Assembly: GCA_039881145.1 (NCBI GenBank)
Contig: JAYKKI010000038.1
Span: 1,995,001-2,059,000, forward strand
Length of the DNA stretch: 64,000 nucleotides
Source of the DNA: Druceiella hillmani
Taxonomy: Eukaryota; Arthropoda; Insecta; Lepidoptera; Hepialidae
Direction: 5' to 3'
The notes below the pieces were generated by a model, which did no database searches, was not told the origin of the DNA, and saw nothing but the letters and a program-made list of their open reading frames with translations. A program made the translations under genes and the position numbers. Below are positions 9,465 to 21,980 of this stretch, piece by piece; position 1 is the first letter of the stretch, and the number at the start of each line of letters is the position of its first letter.

Positions 9465-10922
9465 TCTTTTGCAAAAAAAACGCGCACTTAGGAATAAACC
9501 ATATTAGAGTTATATTTTATTATTATTTGATGCATTTTATATGGCGATATGATGAGAATATTGTTATTTCTGATTGAGGTATCGTTTTTACCTACTTCAG
9601 TCATTAAAAATGCGAATAAATAAAAAAAAACGATGTAAAGTCTACATACGAGCGTTTTCAGACTGGTACATTAAAAATGGCCAAAGTTTATTTTTTAATA
9701 TTTTTTATTAATTTAATATAAAATTTTAAAATTTTAGTAACGAGTATGGCCTCCTCTAGCTAAAATCAATGCGCTTAATATGCTAGACATGCTTTCGACG
9801 ACGTTTTTATCATTTCCTGAGGAATACTTTCCCATTCAGGGACGATTACATTTTTTTTTCTGGATCTGGTTTTACAGCTCTGACGCATCGTTTGAGATTA
9901 TCCCATATGTGTTGTATCGGATTGAGGTCGGGACATCCAGCTGGCTAGTCTAACCGACGAATTCCGGCCTCCTGCATATATGCATCAACATCTCTAGAGC
10001 GGTGGGCGCGAGCGTTGTTGTCCATAAAAATGGACTCGCCTCCAACTGTTGTTAATGCGGGTTGGGCATAAGGAATAAGAACCTCTGTTATGTACCTTTA
10101 CGCATTAAGTGTGCCATTTTCAATAAAAACTAACTCGGTACGGTCATTTGAGTTAATACCAGCCCAAAACATTACGGAGCCTCTACCGTAAGGGATGATT
10201 TCCAGGTATTCGTAAGACTCGCCAACGTCGATCCTCACCACTTATACGAGCTTCATCGGAGAACAAAACAATATTCCAGTCTTGTTGAGTCCATGACGAA
10301 AAATGTTTAGCGAATCTCAATCTGGCAACTCGATGCTCACGAATCAATGTAGGGCCCCGAGCTGGGCGATAGCTACGTATATTGACGGCCTGAAGTCTCC
10401 TTCGGTCTGTCGTCCCGTGGCTCAGTGCACCGTTTTCTTCCAGAAACAGGCCTACTGACGGAGCCCATTTCTTACCGTTGCCAGGTCCTTTGGATGGTGG
10501 AACGGCTCACATTATACTGCTCAGACACATAACATTGGGTACAGCTTTCTTCAAGCAGCGCAATAATTTTACTATCTCTTATCGCTTTTTTAACCATACT
10601 GAGAACAGCAAACAGAAGTGAACTAATGCAGCAAGCAGCAGAAATTTAATTCAAATGTATTCGTTAAAATAAAAAACGTAACAAATGAAAAAGAACTTAA
10701 TAAGAGTTGTATTTCATTTACCGCCATTTTCATTACCGTTTTTGTCAGTGAAAGAGAATTTTCATTCAAAAATAATAAATATCAAATTTAGAACATTCGT
10801 TTTTATGTGCCAGAATACACTAAACCTGCCCGTAAGAATTACAATTAATACAACCTCTTAATAAATAATGTTTTGTTAATAATATGACAAAATTAAAACC
10901 GCCCGTTTTTTATGCAAAAGAG
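9462..10922 (-). mobile_element. Tc1-like transposon, decayed
   Basis: About 1.46-kb Tc1/mariner-superfamily element with imperfect terminal inverted repeats: ATTCTTTTGCAAAAAAAACG on the left, and ACTCTTTTGCATAAAAAACG reading in from the right. Both ends abut (TA)n tracts, consistent with insertion at TA. It contains a minus-strand transposase pseudogene. Confidence 0.8.
9734..10597 (-). pseudogene. Tc1-like transposase (DD34E-type), dead
   Basis: Would encode the cut-and-paste transposase of the element. From a start at 10597 there is an N-terminal helix-turn-helix-like region (VSEQYNVSRSTIQRTWQR), then YGRGSVMFWAGI, FIENGTLNA, the second catalytic aspartate in IFMDNNARAHRS, and PDLNPIQHIWDNLKR, ending SMSSILSALILARGGHTRY at 9734. 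Several stops and frameshifts interrupt it. In the NPIEH motif, which normally supplies the third catalytic residue, the glutamate is glutamine. At roughly 290 codons it is shorter than the usual ~340. It is a non-functional copy. Confidence 0.85.
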
Positions 10923-10928
10923 TGTATG

Positions 10929-10981
<53 letters not shown>
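10923..10981. repeat. (TA)n microsatellite
   Basis: TA-dinucleotide tract, with a few TG interruptions at its left edge, directly abutting the right end of the Tc1-like element. Confidence 0.9.
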
Positions 10982-10986
<5 letters not shown>

Positions 10987-12900
10987 TAAACCAAATAAAT
11001 TTTACCTATTCGACTAATCCTAAAATTGTATCCCATAATATATTATTTTATCCCATAGTATAATAAATATTATCCCCTAAAAAACATGGAACACTAAATA
11101 GCGACTTTATGTGATACTAATAATCTCGTTTTTTTTACATTTAAGCTCTACAGCTAAATTTATGAATTCATGTAAAAAAATTGTTAAAATAAAATCATAC
11201 TGTTATGTAGAATGGTATGAAATTCCTACCGTACTATAGTTTACGAGGTATTTAACATAATCTAAATCCTAATTACATAGCCAGATGACAAAATGATATT
11301 AATAAGATTCTTTAGTCTCAGTAACTTCATAGAAAAATAAAATTGTAAAGATATGTTTTTAAAATAGACACATATTTATTAACTAAGTCACGCTTCTTTA
11401 GGTCACGCAGAGTGCATTTATCAGAGATCAATGTCAAGCCTGTCAGTGTTTATACATTGCGCCTCTCGACGCCACGTCCTAAAAGCAAAAATATTTACAT
11501 ATATTTATCCAAAAAGGTTTTTCACGTGAGAATTATTTCTCTACACCTACATATTTTACATATTCTTAACGCCTACATATTTTTTCCATATTCCCAATAG
11601 TCCCTCGTTAACCATTCAGGGCCGGTTTCTTTTAGGCCTTCCTCTCATGCAATTTTCGTTTCACTAATTCTAAAGAAATTAAACATTCAAGTCGTCAGGT
11701 CTTACTATTAATGAAAATAATTAACTTCAATTGTGTGTGTTATGGACTAAGTTAAGCTAATTAAAAAAAACTTAAAAAGACACTTTACCAATACTGGCCG
11801 TAGAAAGATAAATGTTGGTTTTTTTATTTAAATTTATGTGTCATTTAAACAAAGTAATCTTTGAAATGTGAGCGGAATAAATTGACATGTAGTCGCTGGT
11901 TACCTGGAACCAAAGTACTATCGATAAATTCGTACTTTGGTCCATTGAATTAAATTATTTGAATTCTGATTGTGTTAATGAATTAATGTATATTTTAAAA
12001 TGTTGGCTATAAGTCCATCAATGTCGGCGACTGAAATCAATGTAACTACCTACATATTTGCAGAACAAAAACGTGTAAATATAAAAAAGTTGACGGATAC
12101 CAAATTTTTTATAAAAAACAATCATTTTATAGATATATTTTTGACATATATCTGTATGTCACAGACATAAAAATGACTACAGCCAATGTGTGTAAATACA
12201 GTATTTGCAATCACCATAAAAATATTATTTTAATTACCACAAAGTACTACAATGATTATTACAGTTGTATTATCAATAAAACAGTGTAATTCTTATTTTC
12301 TTCTAGATTTGTTGTCATCTGTTAGAATAGCAGGACTTTTTTTTATTTACAAAAGTCATGTGAATCAGTATTGTATTAAAAAAAAGACGATAGTTTTGGA
12401 CACATGATTAGAAACTACATGTTTATTATTGAATAACGCAAACAGATTGAGTTGCTAACCGATGAAGGTGAACTTTATTAGAGTAGATGTAGCTGAATTC
12501 CACTGAAGTAGTTAATGAATTATTCTTCGAAATATATAAAATGAGAGAAATCAAGCAGGTTGCTACTGATATTGATGAAATCCAATGGAATATCTAATTC
12601 TTGACTAAAATTCAGAGTGATCGGCTAGACATTTAAAATAAAAACAAATTACACCCGCAGAGATACCGCCATTTATACTAAGTTGGCTAATTCTGTAATC
12701 TTCGATAGTCATATACATTTCTTTTTTTATTTTGAATGTGAAGACATGGAGAAGTTTTCTAACGCTGCTCAGCTGAGCCGAATTTGCATTTTACCTGTTT
12801 TTCGAAGTGGGATTTACTTAAATGAACAGTTTATCCTAGGTTTATATAGTTATCAGCAATTTTGAGAGAAACATTCCCAATATATACCGATATAAATATG
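10982..12900. other. AT-rich non-coding stretch
   Basis: No gene recognised. A short inverted repeat lies at about 11907-11943 (ACCAAAGTAC ... GTACTTTGGT). Open frames at 11412-11600 and 12683-12865 (+) have no domain signature and are not called. Confidence 0.4.
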
Positions 12901-13400
12901 ACATAAGCGTTATACGTGATCTTTTTCTCATCCATATTTAATTTAACACGTGTTGGGGAAATCGGGTTAGATCTCTGAGTATTGTGCCAATATCGTCTAG
13001 CGACGATGTCATAGCGACTTTACAATTGGAAAGTCGAAGGAGATTGATGTATTCACCATTTATATTGATCTTTCTGTTGCTACATCAGTTTTGTTCTTTA
13101 GTCCTATGGTTGGACTAATATGACGAGTATACGAATACTTCGACTCTACAATATACTGGTAGTCAATTCGGCATCACTATGAAGACTTGGACACGATCAC
13201 GAGTTTCGGTAAAATCGATCATAATCTGTAAACGCTGATTATAGTGGTCAATAATACTCCTCGGACTTATATATAATCTGGCATAGAGTTGTATTCGGGA
13301 GGTTGGAAATAGTGAAATTTGCACCTGTGTCATTTCGTCGTGACTTGAAAAAACTTATAAACGTGGATAAAACAATTGGTGAATCTATCATTTTTAGCAG
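12901..13400. other. GC-richer, coding-like remnant of unknown origin
   Basis: Base composition rises clearly above the flanks. Translations have several stretches without stops that look like ordinary protein; on the minus strand, for example, FFKSRRNDTGANFTISNLPN near 13290-13360 and GEYINLLRLSNCKVAMTSS near 13010-13070. The frames are interrupted and I cannot name a family. It may be a decayed gene or transposon fragment. Confidence 0.3.
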
Positions 13401-13602
13401 GTATAATTGTTAATCTAGATATATTTGCTAAGTGTTTAAGTAGTCAAAAGGTGATAGTGATGGATGTTATATAAAAGAAAAGGATAGGTTTTTTTTAATA
13501 AAATCAGCAATTTAATGCAATATTTTTTACTTCTGCTTTTGAAAATAAAACGAATTAAATAAATAGATTTCTTATGAAGAGGTAGACATTCTACATTATG
13601 GA

Positions 13603-13603
<1 letters not shown>

Positions 13604-13651
<48 letters not shown>
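13604..13651. repeat. (TA)n microsatellite
   Basis: Pure TA tract of about 48 bp. It creates spurious Tyr/Ile-repeat reading frames. Confidence 0.9.
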
Positions 13652-13660
<9 letters not shown>

Positions 13661-14510
13661 TACATAACTAATAATAAAAACATTTAGAAAATATGCCCAA
13701 AATATTTTCATGTATTCTTTTGGCTCGACTTTAATGCCTCTTTAGTAAATTATTTCGTTAATCGTCTGCAGCCATACATAATATGACAACTTGTCGCAAT
13801 CATGAATCAACTTATGCTTTTGAAATTTCAAATTTAGTCGTTGGTAATAGAAGTTTTAATGTCATTTAAATAATAATTTTGGGACGTGACATATATTTTA
13901 ATTTCATTTAAAATAATTTTGGGTCGTAACGTGAATTATTTGATATACTTTTATTTATATTATTAAATATTTATTTATTGAAATTTAAAGAAATAATTAT
14001 TTTCCAAGGATATTTTTCTCGTCGCTGAAATGGCTATGATCTGGCTATACAAGACAAAAATTTTCCTAAAACGCCGATTAAAATTATAGCGTAGTGGTTA
14101 AATATTACCAATAAATAAAAACATTATTTGTTTTAAAGGTAGTTCCGAATATGAAGATAACTGGTATGCAAAATATCAAGTCAATAAAAAATATTTTAGC
14201 AACTAAACAAATGGATATTAGTAACATTAAGTGCATTAATACGGTTAAAGCTAAGATATGTTGGTAAGGAGTTGATGAAGTAATAATGTTATTTGAAAAT
14301 ATTTCTGACTAAATTGATATCATGGTTATACATTTTTCTTGTGTCGGAAAAAATTAAATAATTGCATCGTAAAAATGTTACGGCTGCTTAAGAGTGAGTT
14401 GTCTTAATTAAGGTAAGGCTTAATTTTAGGTTCTATGGGCTTGAGTGGAGAGAAACCAATACTCTCGCAGCACTTAACACTTATGTGTTATTTTCCATCC
14501 ATGCTGCCAC
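13652..14510. other. AT-rich non-coding stretch
   Basis: No gene or named repeat. Two short related segments (AAAATAATTTTGGGTCGTAACGTG and its neighbour at 13870-13930) look like a small local duplication. Confidence 0.4.
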
Positions 14511-14554
14511 GCACACACACACGCACACGCACACGCACACACACATACACATAT
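14511..14554. repeat. (CA)n microsatellite
   Basis: CA dinucleotides interrupted by CG, giving (CACG)-like variants. It creates spurious Thr/His and Val/Cys repeat frames on the two strands. Confidence 0.9.
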
Positions 14555-14989
14555 ATAAAATTGTTGGATCTCTTTCAGAAATGTTTAAAATGTTAATAAA
14601 ATGTCTTTCTTCTTTTTTCAGTATTATGTGGAGTCGATTTCTTTCATATAATTTGTTACATAGCATTAAAAAATAGAAAGCGTATAAAAAATTAATAAAA
14701 ATTATAATTGTAACAATTTATTGAATTTGACAATAATTTATGGACAATTCATATTTTTGTTATCGCTCACGTGTCTTGCCGTTTGGATCTCCTTTTCTGT
14801 CAGAAAATGTTTGATATGGCAATTTGTAATTTAGTAGTAATAAAGCTTATATACCTGCTTATTACTCATTACATGAAGTTCAAAAAGTATTGTGTGGGAT
14901 AGGAAAAGTATTATTTGTATTTAAAGTATTGTGTAGAAAAGCTCTAAAGATATTATTAAAAATATGCACTAATTTTTATTCAGAGAGGG

Positions 14990-15315
14990 CTGAACCTAGG
15001 AACTTGAAATTCGACATAACGATAAAGCATGTTAAGCCATATATATAAATCTAATGAACCCAAAAAGATTCAATTGAAGCTAATAAAACCAAAATTGTGT
15101 AAAAACCATCAATAGAAGTTTACCAGAAATTTACTGAAAAACTATTGCGAGGGTTTTATGTTTAAGCTTTTTATATTCAACTTTAGTAATCATATATGTA
15201 CAAGGTAAATAAAAATGTTAATATTTTTAAATAATTTAAAAATACCTTAAATGTTTTTATACGCTTAACTGTGCCCTTAAAGTTTGAGTTCTACTCGTAT
15301 TTGACAGTTTTCTTC
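14990..15315 (+). repeat. Dispersed repeat family R, copy 1
   Basis: Shares ordered blocks with 30230-30745 and 33090-33435: a CAATAGAAGTTTACCAGAAATTTACTG-like block followed some 150 bp later by CTTAACTGTGCCC...GAGTTCTACTCGTATTTGACAG. Similarity is diverged and broken by indels. No coding content seen, so the class of the element is unknown. Confidence 0.45.
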
Positions 15316-17000
15316 AATTTAAAAAGAATGTAATTATGATTCTTCACGATATTTTCTTTTATAATATTTCCAAAGGTTTTATGTAATTTTCAGATTCAGA
15401 AATTAACCACATAGTATCATACTGACGTAATTCCATGTTCCCTTTTTAGTACACAATTTCACATTCATTAGCCTCTGTTTGATAAGTATCGATGATTTAA
15501 TTTAATCCATGAAATGATTGCACAGACTCATTATATTCAAATTAAACGAAAAAAAATTGCTTTAGATAATTCTATTGCATGAACTAAAAAGAAAAAGATG
15601 AAGAGTCAACGAAAGCAAATATATAAGTGGTATTTTTTATAAAGAAAATATAATTATCTTGACTCGGAAAGATACCTTCAGAGCGCAAAACATACGTCTA
15701 TTTAATTTAACGGCATTGAATTCAATTTTAACTCAGCCGTCACCCACGCCATCTTTTATTTATTATTATTTGATTTATTATTTTATTTTTCCAAATACGC
15801 CTGTGTTTACTTGAAATTACAATGTGTCTACTTTTATTATTAATTATATTTGTCCATTCCACAGTATCTAACTTGACCCCTAAGATATCGTATAATAAAC
15901 GACGTCATAACATGAGTTGATTATTAACGTAAAGCATTCAATATAAACAATTCAATATTACATTTTTTTGGTGAAGGAACTAAAAACGATCCACTGAGTT
16001 TATTTCAACTCTGGCAAGCCCATGTCAAAAATTAACCGTAAAATCGTGACTTTGAACCGGGTTATAAATTATAAGGAAATCATGGATTATATGTAACTAA
16101 TATTAACTGGAGTGAAAAATATAAAACAATTTCTTGAAAATAAAAGATAAACTGTTGTACTTAGATTCATAATCCTTAACTCGGAAAATGTATTCCAAAT
16201 ATTGCGTATAAACTCGTGTTTCTACATTTCATTGTTTATTGTTTTATTATTAAGAAAGGAAATAATGAAATATGCATCCATAATGCTTTAAGAGAATAGT
16301 TTTTATTTTAATTGTCAAAAAAGTATTTTCTAAGCTGTTACTGCTTTTAATCATATATAAGCTCAACTAATTTGCATATTCAATAATGAACCTAAAGAGG
16401 AAAATTTCCAATTTTATTTTCTCCATATATGTAGATAAGGAACCAAAATATGTTGTAATAAATATTCTGTTCCATGTCATATAGAAGATGTTACATTATT
16501 GATAAAATTTATTTAAAAACTATTCTTTAAACTGACTTTCAACGGACATTATCAGCGCTTAATATAAAGCTTTATAACTACAGGGATTTTGGGGCAAATC
16601 TGTAGTTCCATGAATTATTATTTTGCAGGCAGCAAAAATTTTTCGATTATTTTGATATGACCAAAACATAGAAACAAATAACAAAATATAGTGAATATAT
16701 TCATTGGCAATTGATTCACAAAACTATGCGCATATAAAAAAAAGTTACGAAACAACCAATATCCAATCACAGTATCTGTCTATGGTAAAGGATAGTGGCT
16801 GCTTTTGTTTAGGTATTTAAAAATATCCAACTTAACAAAGAGGGTTCTTCAAGTGCCGAGCTGAATGCCTTATTACTCCGCAGAGCTTTCTTCCTCACGC
16901 GTTCTAAGTGCATATATTTGCATAAATTAAACAAAGAAGTAGGCTTCCTCCTTACGTTGTTATTCATTGAAACGGAGCGGCATTTAATAATGATTATTTA
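15316..17000. other. AT-rich non-coding stretch
   Basis: No gene recognised on either strand. A GC-richer patch at 16850-16960 has no identifiable coding frame. Confidence 0.4.
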
Positions 17001-17988
17001 TCACAATTAAACGAAACTACGTGATGTAGTATTATTTCTACTATCTTTAATTTCTTTACCACGATCTAGGTTTCGTTGTATTACAACATCTTCAAGTGGG
17101 ATATTAGCAAAGATTAACTCTTAGGAACAACCAACAGCATTTATATTTTACAAACACAATAGCGGAAGACTGCTTTGTGCGGATTTTTTCATTGTTTATG
17201 TTAGTGAGTTTATTGCAGGGGCGCAGACTAGGTTTTATTTCTTAGAAACAAAACTTTTCTAAAAGCAACAACTAAAGCCGTCACCACCTGGCTGAAGGAA
17301 GAAATTCGGGAATCAACCATCAAACGAGACAACATAAACCTACTTTCAAATACCTTTGCTTTTGTATAAATATATTACCGATAATAATATATGTAGAATT
17401 AGTGTATTTATTACCTTGGCCTTACTTTCAAATACCCTTGCTTTTGTACAAATATATTACCGATAATAACTTCCATTTAATTTTATTACATACACCGTAA
17501 AGTTTGCATTGTATAACCTTACACAATAACAACAATTGAATTTATTACCCTCACTAAAATACTGGTATATTGTATAACTCTTTGTAATAGAATAAAACCT
17601 AGTCTGCGCCCCTGCAATAAACTCACTAACATAAACAATGGAAAAATCCGCACAAAGCAGTCTTCCGCTATTGCGTTTGAAACATAAATGCTGTTGGTTG
17701 TTTCTAAGAAATAAAACCTAGTCTGCGCCCCGGCAATAAACTCACTAACATAAACAATGGAAAAATCCGCACAAAGCAATCTTCCGCTATTGTGTTTGTA
17801 ACATAAATGCTGTTGGTTGTTCCTAAGAGTTAATCTTTGCTAATATCCCACCTGAAGATGTTGTAATACAACGAAACCTAGGTCGTGGTAAAGAAATTAA
17901 AGATAGTAGAAATAATACTACATCAATTAGTTTCATTTAATTGTGAATAATGAATTTCTACAAAATTAACGCCAAATATATTCAATAT
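17001..17988 (+). mobile_element. Foldback element copy 3 (long form)
   Basis: Longest member, about 990 bp. The left arm starts TCACAATTAAACGAAACTACG; the right arm ends CATTTAATTGTG and is followed by the one-sided tail to about 17988. The direct repeat ATGATTATTT flanks it (16990-16999 and 17989-17998). Its arms extend about 145 bp beyond those of the short copies, through GCGCAGACTAGGTTTTATTTC, and part of the right arm is tandemly duplicated with a 119-bp period (17591-17709 and 17710 onward). The centre (17262-17590) holds a short open stretch and a second tandem duplication. It may be close to the parent of the shorter copies. Confidence 0.8.
17340..17470. repeat. Tandem duplication inside foldback copy 3
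   Basis: CTTTCAAATACC(T/C)TTGCTTTTG followed by ATATATTACCGATAATAA occurs twice, about 80 bp apart (near 17342 and 17424). The first copy is the end of a short open frame that begins near 17240 and contains AVTTWLKEEIRESTIKRDN. I do not recognise the protein. Confidence 0.6.
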
Positions 17989-17998
17989 ATGATTATTT

Positions 17999-18837
17999 TT
18001 TCCTAACCGAAAAGTATACCCCAGATACAGAAATCAGACTCAAAGATCCTACCTTTTGAGATAAGTCACCACATTTAGTGCTCTGATAAACAAAATACCT
18101 CTTTACGGGATATGATTTAACCTACTTAATTTTAGATAAAATTAACTCAAATAATCAAGTTTAACTTAATTGAGTAGTACACAGAAAAAGTTTCTTTTTT
18201 TTACTAGAGAGCGTAATTCACTTATAATATCACAGATGCCATTTTATTGTCATATTATGTTATTACGTTAGAAAAAAGAAGTATGAAAATTGATAAAAGG
18301 TTTGGTCAATTGAAATAGTTATGTCTACCCTAACTCACATTATTGTGAAACAATTTTCTGTTTACCAACTTATCGTAATGAAATGAATTTGTATTTAATT
18401 AAGGCATACTTCATTTTAATTCTCTCTTGTAAAATAAACCCTTCTGAAAGTAAATAATTCGTGCGTATTTAATATGGGTATTATTTAAATTTTGCTAGTA
18501 TTTTATGGTTTTCATACTTTTTAAGAAGAAGGAAATAGATTACTTCGTTGATTATAAAAATCTACAGTATTTACTGCTACTTAATCATTATGTCAATACC
18601 CAATAGTTATACCGTTGTTCAATAAACGGCGTATCCAGATATCCTTATGGTATATTCATTCAACAATAGGAATTGATGACCGGAGAATTTTTACCATCAA
18701 ATATTTTTGAAGTTATACTTCGTTAGGTGTGATATGAAAAAACGTGGAGAGAGAAATTTTAAAAATACAGGATAAAGTTGGCAGATGCAATAAAAAATCG
18801 ACACCCCGAAGTTGCTCACTAAACATATTTACATAGT
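17999..18837. other. AT-rich non-coding stretch
   Basis: Nothing recognised beyond AT-rich sequence with short homopolymer runs. Confidence 0.4.
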
Positions 18838-18840
18838 TTA

Positions 18841-19218
18841 TTTGACAGATAATCTCCTATTTTATTTTTCTGCTGGCCTTATATTTTAAACTAAATATCT
18901 GCCAGACTGTTTTGATTTCGGTATATATTTATTTGAATTATAAATTATTCAATAAATTAATTAATTTAAATAAATTTTCAGCATATTCATTTCGTTTCCT
19001 TAATAATTAATTTATTAAGATTGTTTTAGTAAATTTATATTAAATTGAATACTGGGTATTCATTTAAATTTTCAAAATAATTAAATTTAATTTTGAAATA
19101 AGATTAAAATATTTACTACTCTCTGTGAGAAAACAAATAAAGAAACGGTCTGGCAGTTTATTGACTTATAATTGAAATCCAACAAAAAAATAAAAACGTA
19201 AACCACACATCTGTCAAA
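18841..19218. mobile_element. MITE with TTA target duplication
   Basis: A 378-bp non-coding unit. The outer inverted repeats start TTTGACAGAT at both ends. Degenerate similarity continues inward about 85 bp, including CTGCCAGACTGTTT near 18900 and its inverse near 19146-19160. TTA lies directly outside both ends (18838-18840, 19219-19221). A TTA/TAA duplication is the signature of PIF/Harbinger elements, so a non-autonomous Harbinger-type MITE is likely. The TIR differs from that of the Harbinger at 24765, so it was not a simple deletion derivative of it. Confidence 0.6.
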
Positions 19219-19221
19219 TTA

Positions 19222-21960
19222 AATTTAAAATTAATGTAATTGAATTTAAAATGAATTTTGAATTATTATTTAACTATTTTATTATCAGTAAGTTTTGTGA
19301 AAATGTTTTAATATGTTTTAATATAATTTTTGTCATAAAAAAATGGATTATGTATTTTATTTTTAAATTGCTTAGTTTAACAACATAGTAGAAGTATTCT
19401 TTCAATATATATTAAAAATATTAATTCCTTTGAATGGTCATAGTGTAATTCTTATAGAAATTTGTGTGATAACAGGTTATTCTAAAATTTTACCATTAAA
19501 TGTATACATAATGTTAATTTGTTTAGTGTTACTTGGATAAATACACGACGCAAAAAACTAATTTTTTTTCTCTGAATCCAAGCAGATAGTTTTGAAAAGG
19601 AGCAAGCACAAAATGGTTTTTCTCGAATATTGGATCGTTGGATATGTCAAGCAAATACACATAGTATCAGTTGGTTTATCATATCGAAAATACGTTTAAT
19701 TAAAAAAATATTGATTTAAGCTCACCCTATTAATCGTTTATTTTGCTTTCGTAACCCTTCCAAACTTCTTAACTTAGTTAGGCTTTTAATACATTCTATG
19801 TTAATAAGTATGAATAATATGCTAAAATCTGTATAATTAATATGTGAAGTAAAACAAATTGAAACGTTCTATTAATAGTTCCTTAATGGACATCAGATGT
19901 AAAGTTTTGTTGAACAGTAAATTTCGGAATTAAACTCCTGATTTTATAAACGTAGGACATCATTTATTTTTTAAAATTTAGAAGTGAAGGGAGATCTTGG
20001 GAGAAAACAAAGCCAAATGGACTTCACACATAATATCAAATATTTACGAACTGACAAACTGAAATTTAAAATAAAGAGAATGGACCATATTATGTTTTTT
20101 CATTTACTAGTGTGCCAGTATGTCATTTTATTATATAATAAAAATTTCGTACATTTTAAACCAATAAATGATATTTGAAAATGAATAGTATTTCCTTTGA
20201 ATCGTTTCTGATCACATTTATACAATATTATTTTGTTAATAGTCCCGTGATTTCTTAGTTGATATTTTTAAGGCAGGATAACTTCAATATGTTTAGTATG
20301 TAACCCACATTCATTCTTTTGTATGCTTATGATTTCATTATACTTAACTATGCCAAGGAACATGATCAGTGGTCACCTGCTTAAATTTCGTAAAATATCA
20401 TACAAAGAGCACGTTTTATCGATCATGTCTCTGCCATTATTTGAAAGATTATAATAGCAATTATTTCTATCTTACTTTGGCCACTAGAGTTCTTATCATT
20501 GCAGCCATACATTTAGTTAACTCGAGAAGGAGTGTGTTTTGCTAATATTGAATACATTAACTTGATACGTCTCTAAAAGTAAAAAATTCACAAGGAAACA
20601 GTTTTATTTGTTAGAAATACTTTTAGGAACATATTTATTTGTATTTTTTGTTCGCACAAATCATCGTAGTATTTAAGTCAAATGGTTTTTTCGAGACTTG
20701 TTACAACCTAGGAAAATTATCTAAATAGATAAAACAGAATTTTGTCATTGTACAGGTTAGTCTTATATTTTGAAAACATTTTTGAAGACCATTCTATCAT
20801 TAGCATCTCAGCCCCATTAATTCTCCTACTTCTAATAGAACAGCCAAAAAAAAATCTCATTAGGAAAATAAATTCTTGTGCCGTTATTATCGGAAATAAA
20901 CTTTGGATCAGTGTTCCTTCTGAAGTCATATGACTGTAAGTTTGCTTTCTTCGTGCGTCTTCTTATTGCAATAAAGTTATAAAATATCCAATAGTCCTTT
21001 TATTGCCATCATGTGGATCAATTTTGCCGTCCTTTTTCAATATATTTATTTATTTCTATTTTTATGTCCTTATTAATATATTTTTAATCTCACAAATTAT
21101 GTTTATATTAATATATAAATATTTTTTTATTACGATATATTACCGGAAAATATAAACTGATTTTAATGTCATTGCGATTATTTTATTAACGCCAAATGTT
21201 TTTTTCATTAGTCGGATTAAAATAAATCATCATATGAGAAAAAATTAGCTATTAAGAATAGAAAACGTTTTCTCCAAATAGAAAAGGTTTTCTCCTTATG
21301 ACTATTGATTGGGTCAAAAATTAAATACTTTTTTAAATAAATCCATTAATATGGAATAATGAAAAAATTAATCAAAATACTTAATTGCCAAGTGAAATCT
21401 TTTTAAAGTTTTAAAGGAAAAAAATCTAAAAATATGATAAATAAATAAATCACTTTTTTGTGGTTCAAAATATGAATATTGATAAATAAAAAAATATTTA
21501 TGGTTAAATTAATCAGACGACAAAAAAAATAAAGCACACGTTTTTACCGACCGGTTAGATAAATCGACAGTTGAAAGCTACAAAATGTAAGTAAAGAATA
21601 TAATTAAAACCCAGTTTGCTTTTTGTTCACATATTTTGACGTCAAATTTTGATTTCGTCTCTAGAATATGGGAGATATTAGCAGAGAAGGCAGGAAGCAA
21701 TGCCATTAGGAAACCTAAGGCAGAGAATGGTGGTAGGTATTAAGGTTAACGGAACCATTCTGTAATATCAGTTTGAAATAATTAGAGCAAATTTTAATAA
21801 GTGTTGTATTCGTAATCAATATATATTATAAAATTAAGTGTACAATGTGCGTACCGCTAAAACTCAGAAAATAGTCCCTGGACGATCAAGGGAGTTATAT
21901 GGTATGGTAGCCCTCTGTTCCCCGGCCATGAAGAAGGTTCCCATTTTTACCTGAGGGGTG
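19222..21960. other. AT-rich non-coding stretch
   Basis: Open frames at 19984-20178 and at 20717-20933 (both strands) have no recognisable domain and are typical chance frames. GC rises from about 21840 towards the Helitron remnant. Confidence 0.4.
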
Positions 21961-21980
21961 TGCTTAAGGGCTAAAAGTTT

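Noticed and set aside
13436..13711. Open frames with long Tyr-Ile repeats (also 43664-44017, 45040-45249, 61452-61640)
   Set aside because: They are translations of (TA)n microsatellites and have no domain outside the repeat.
14481..14676. Open frames on both strands with Thr-His or Val-Cys repeats
   Set aside because: Produced by the (CA)n tract at 14511-14554.
17519..17779. 86-codon minus-strand frame
   Set aside because: It spans the tandemly duplicated arm of foldback copy 3 and is internally repetitive because the DNA is; no protein family recognised.
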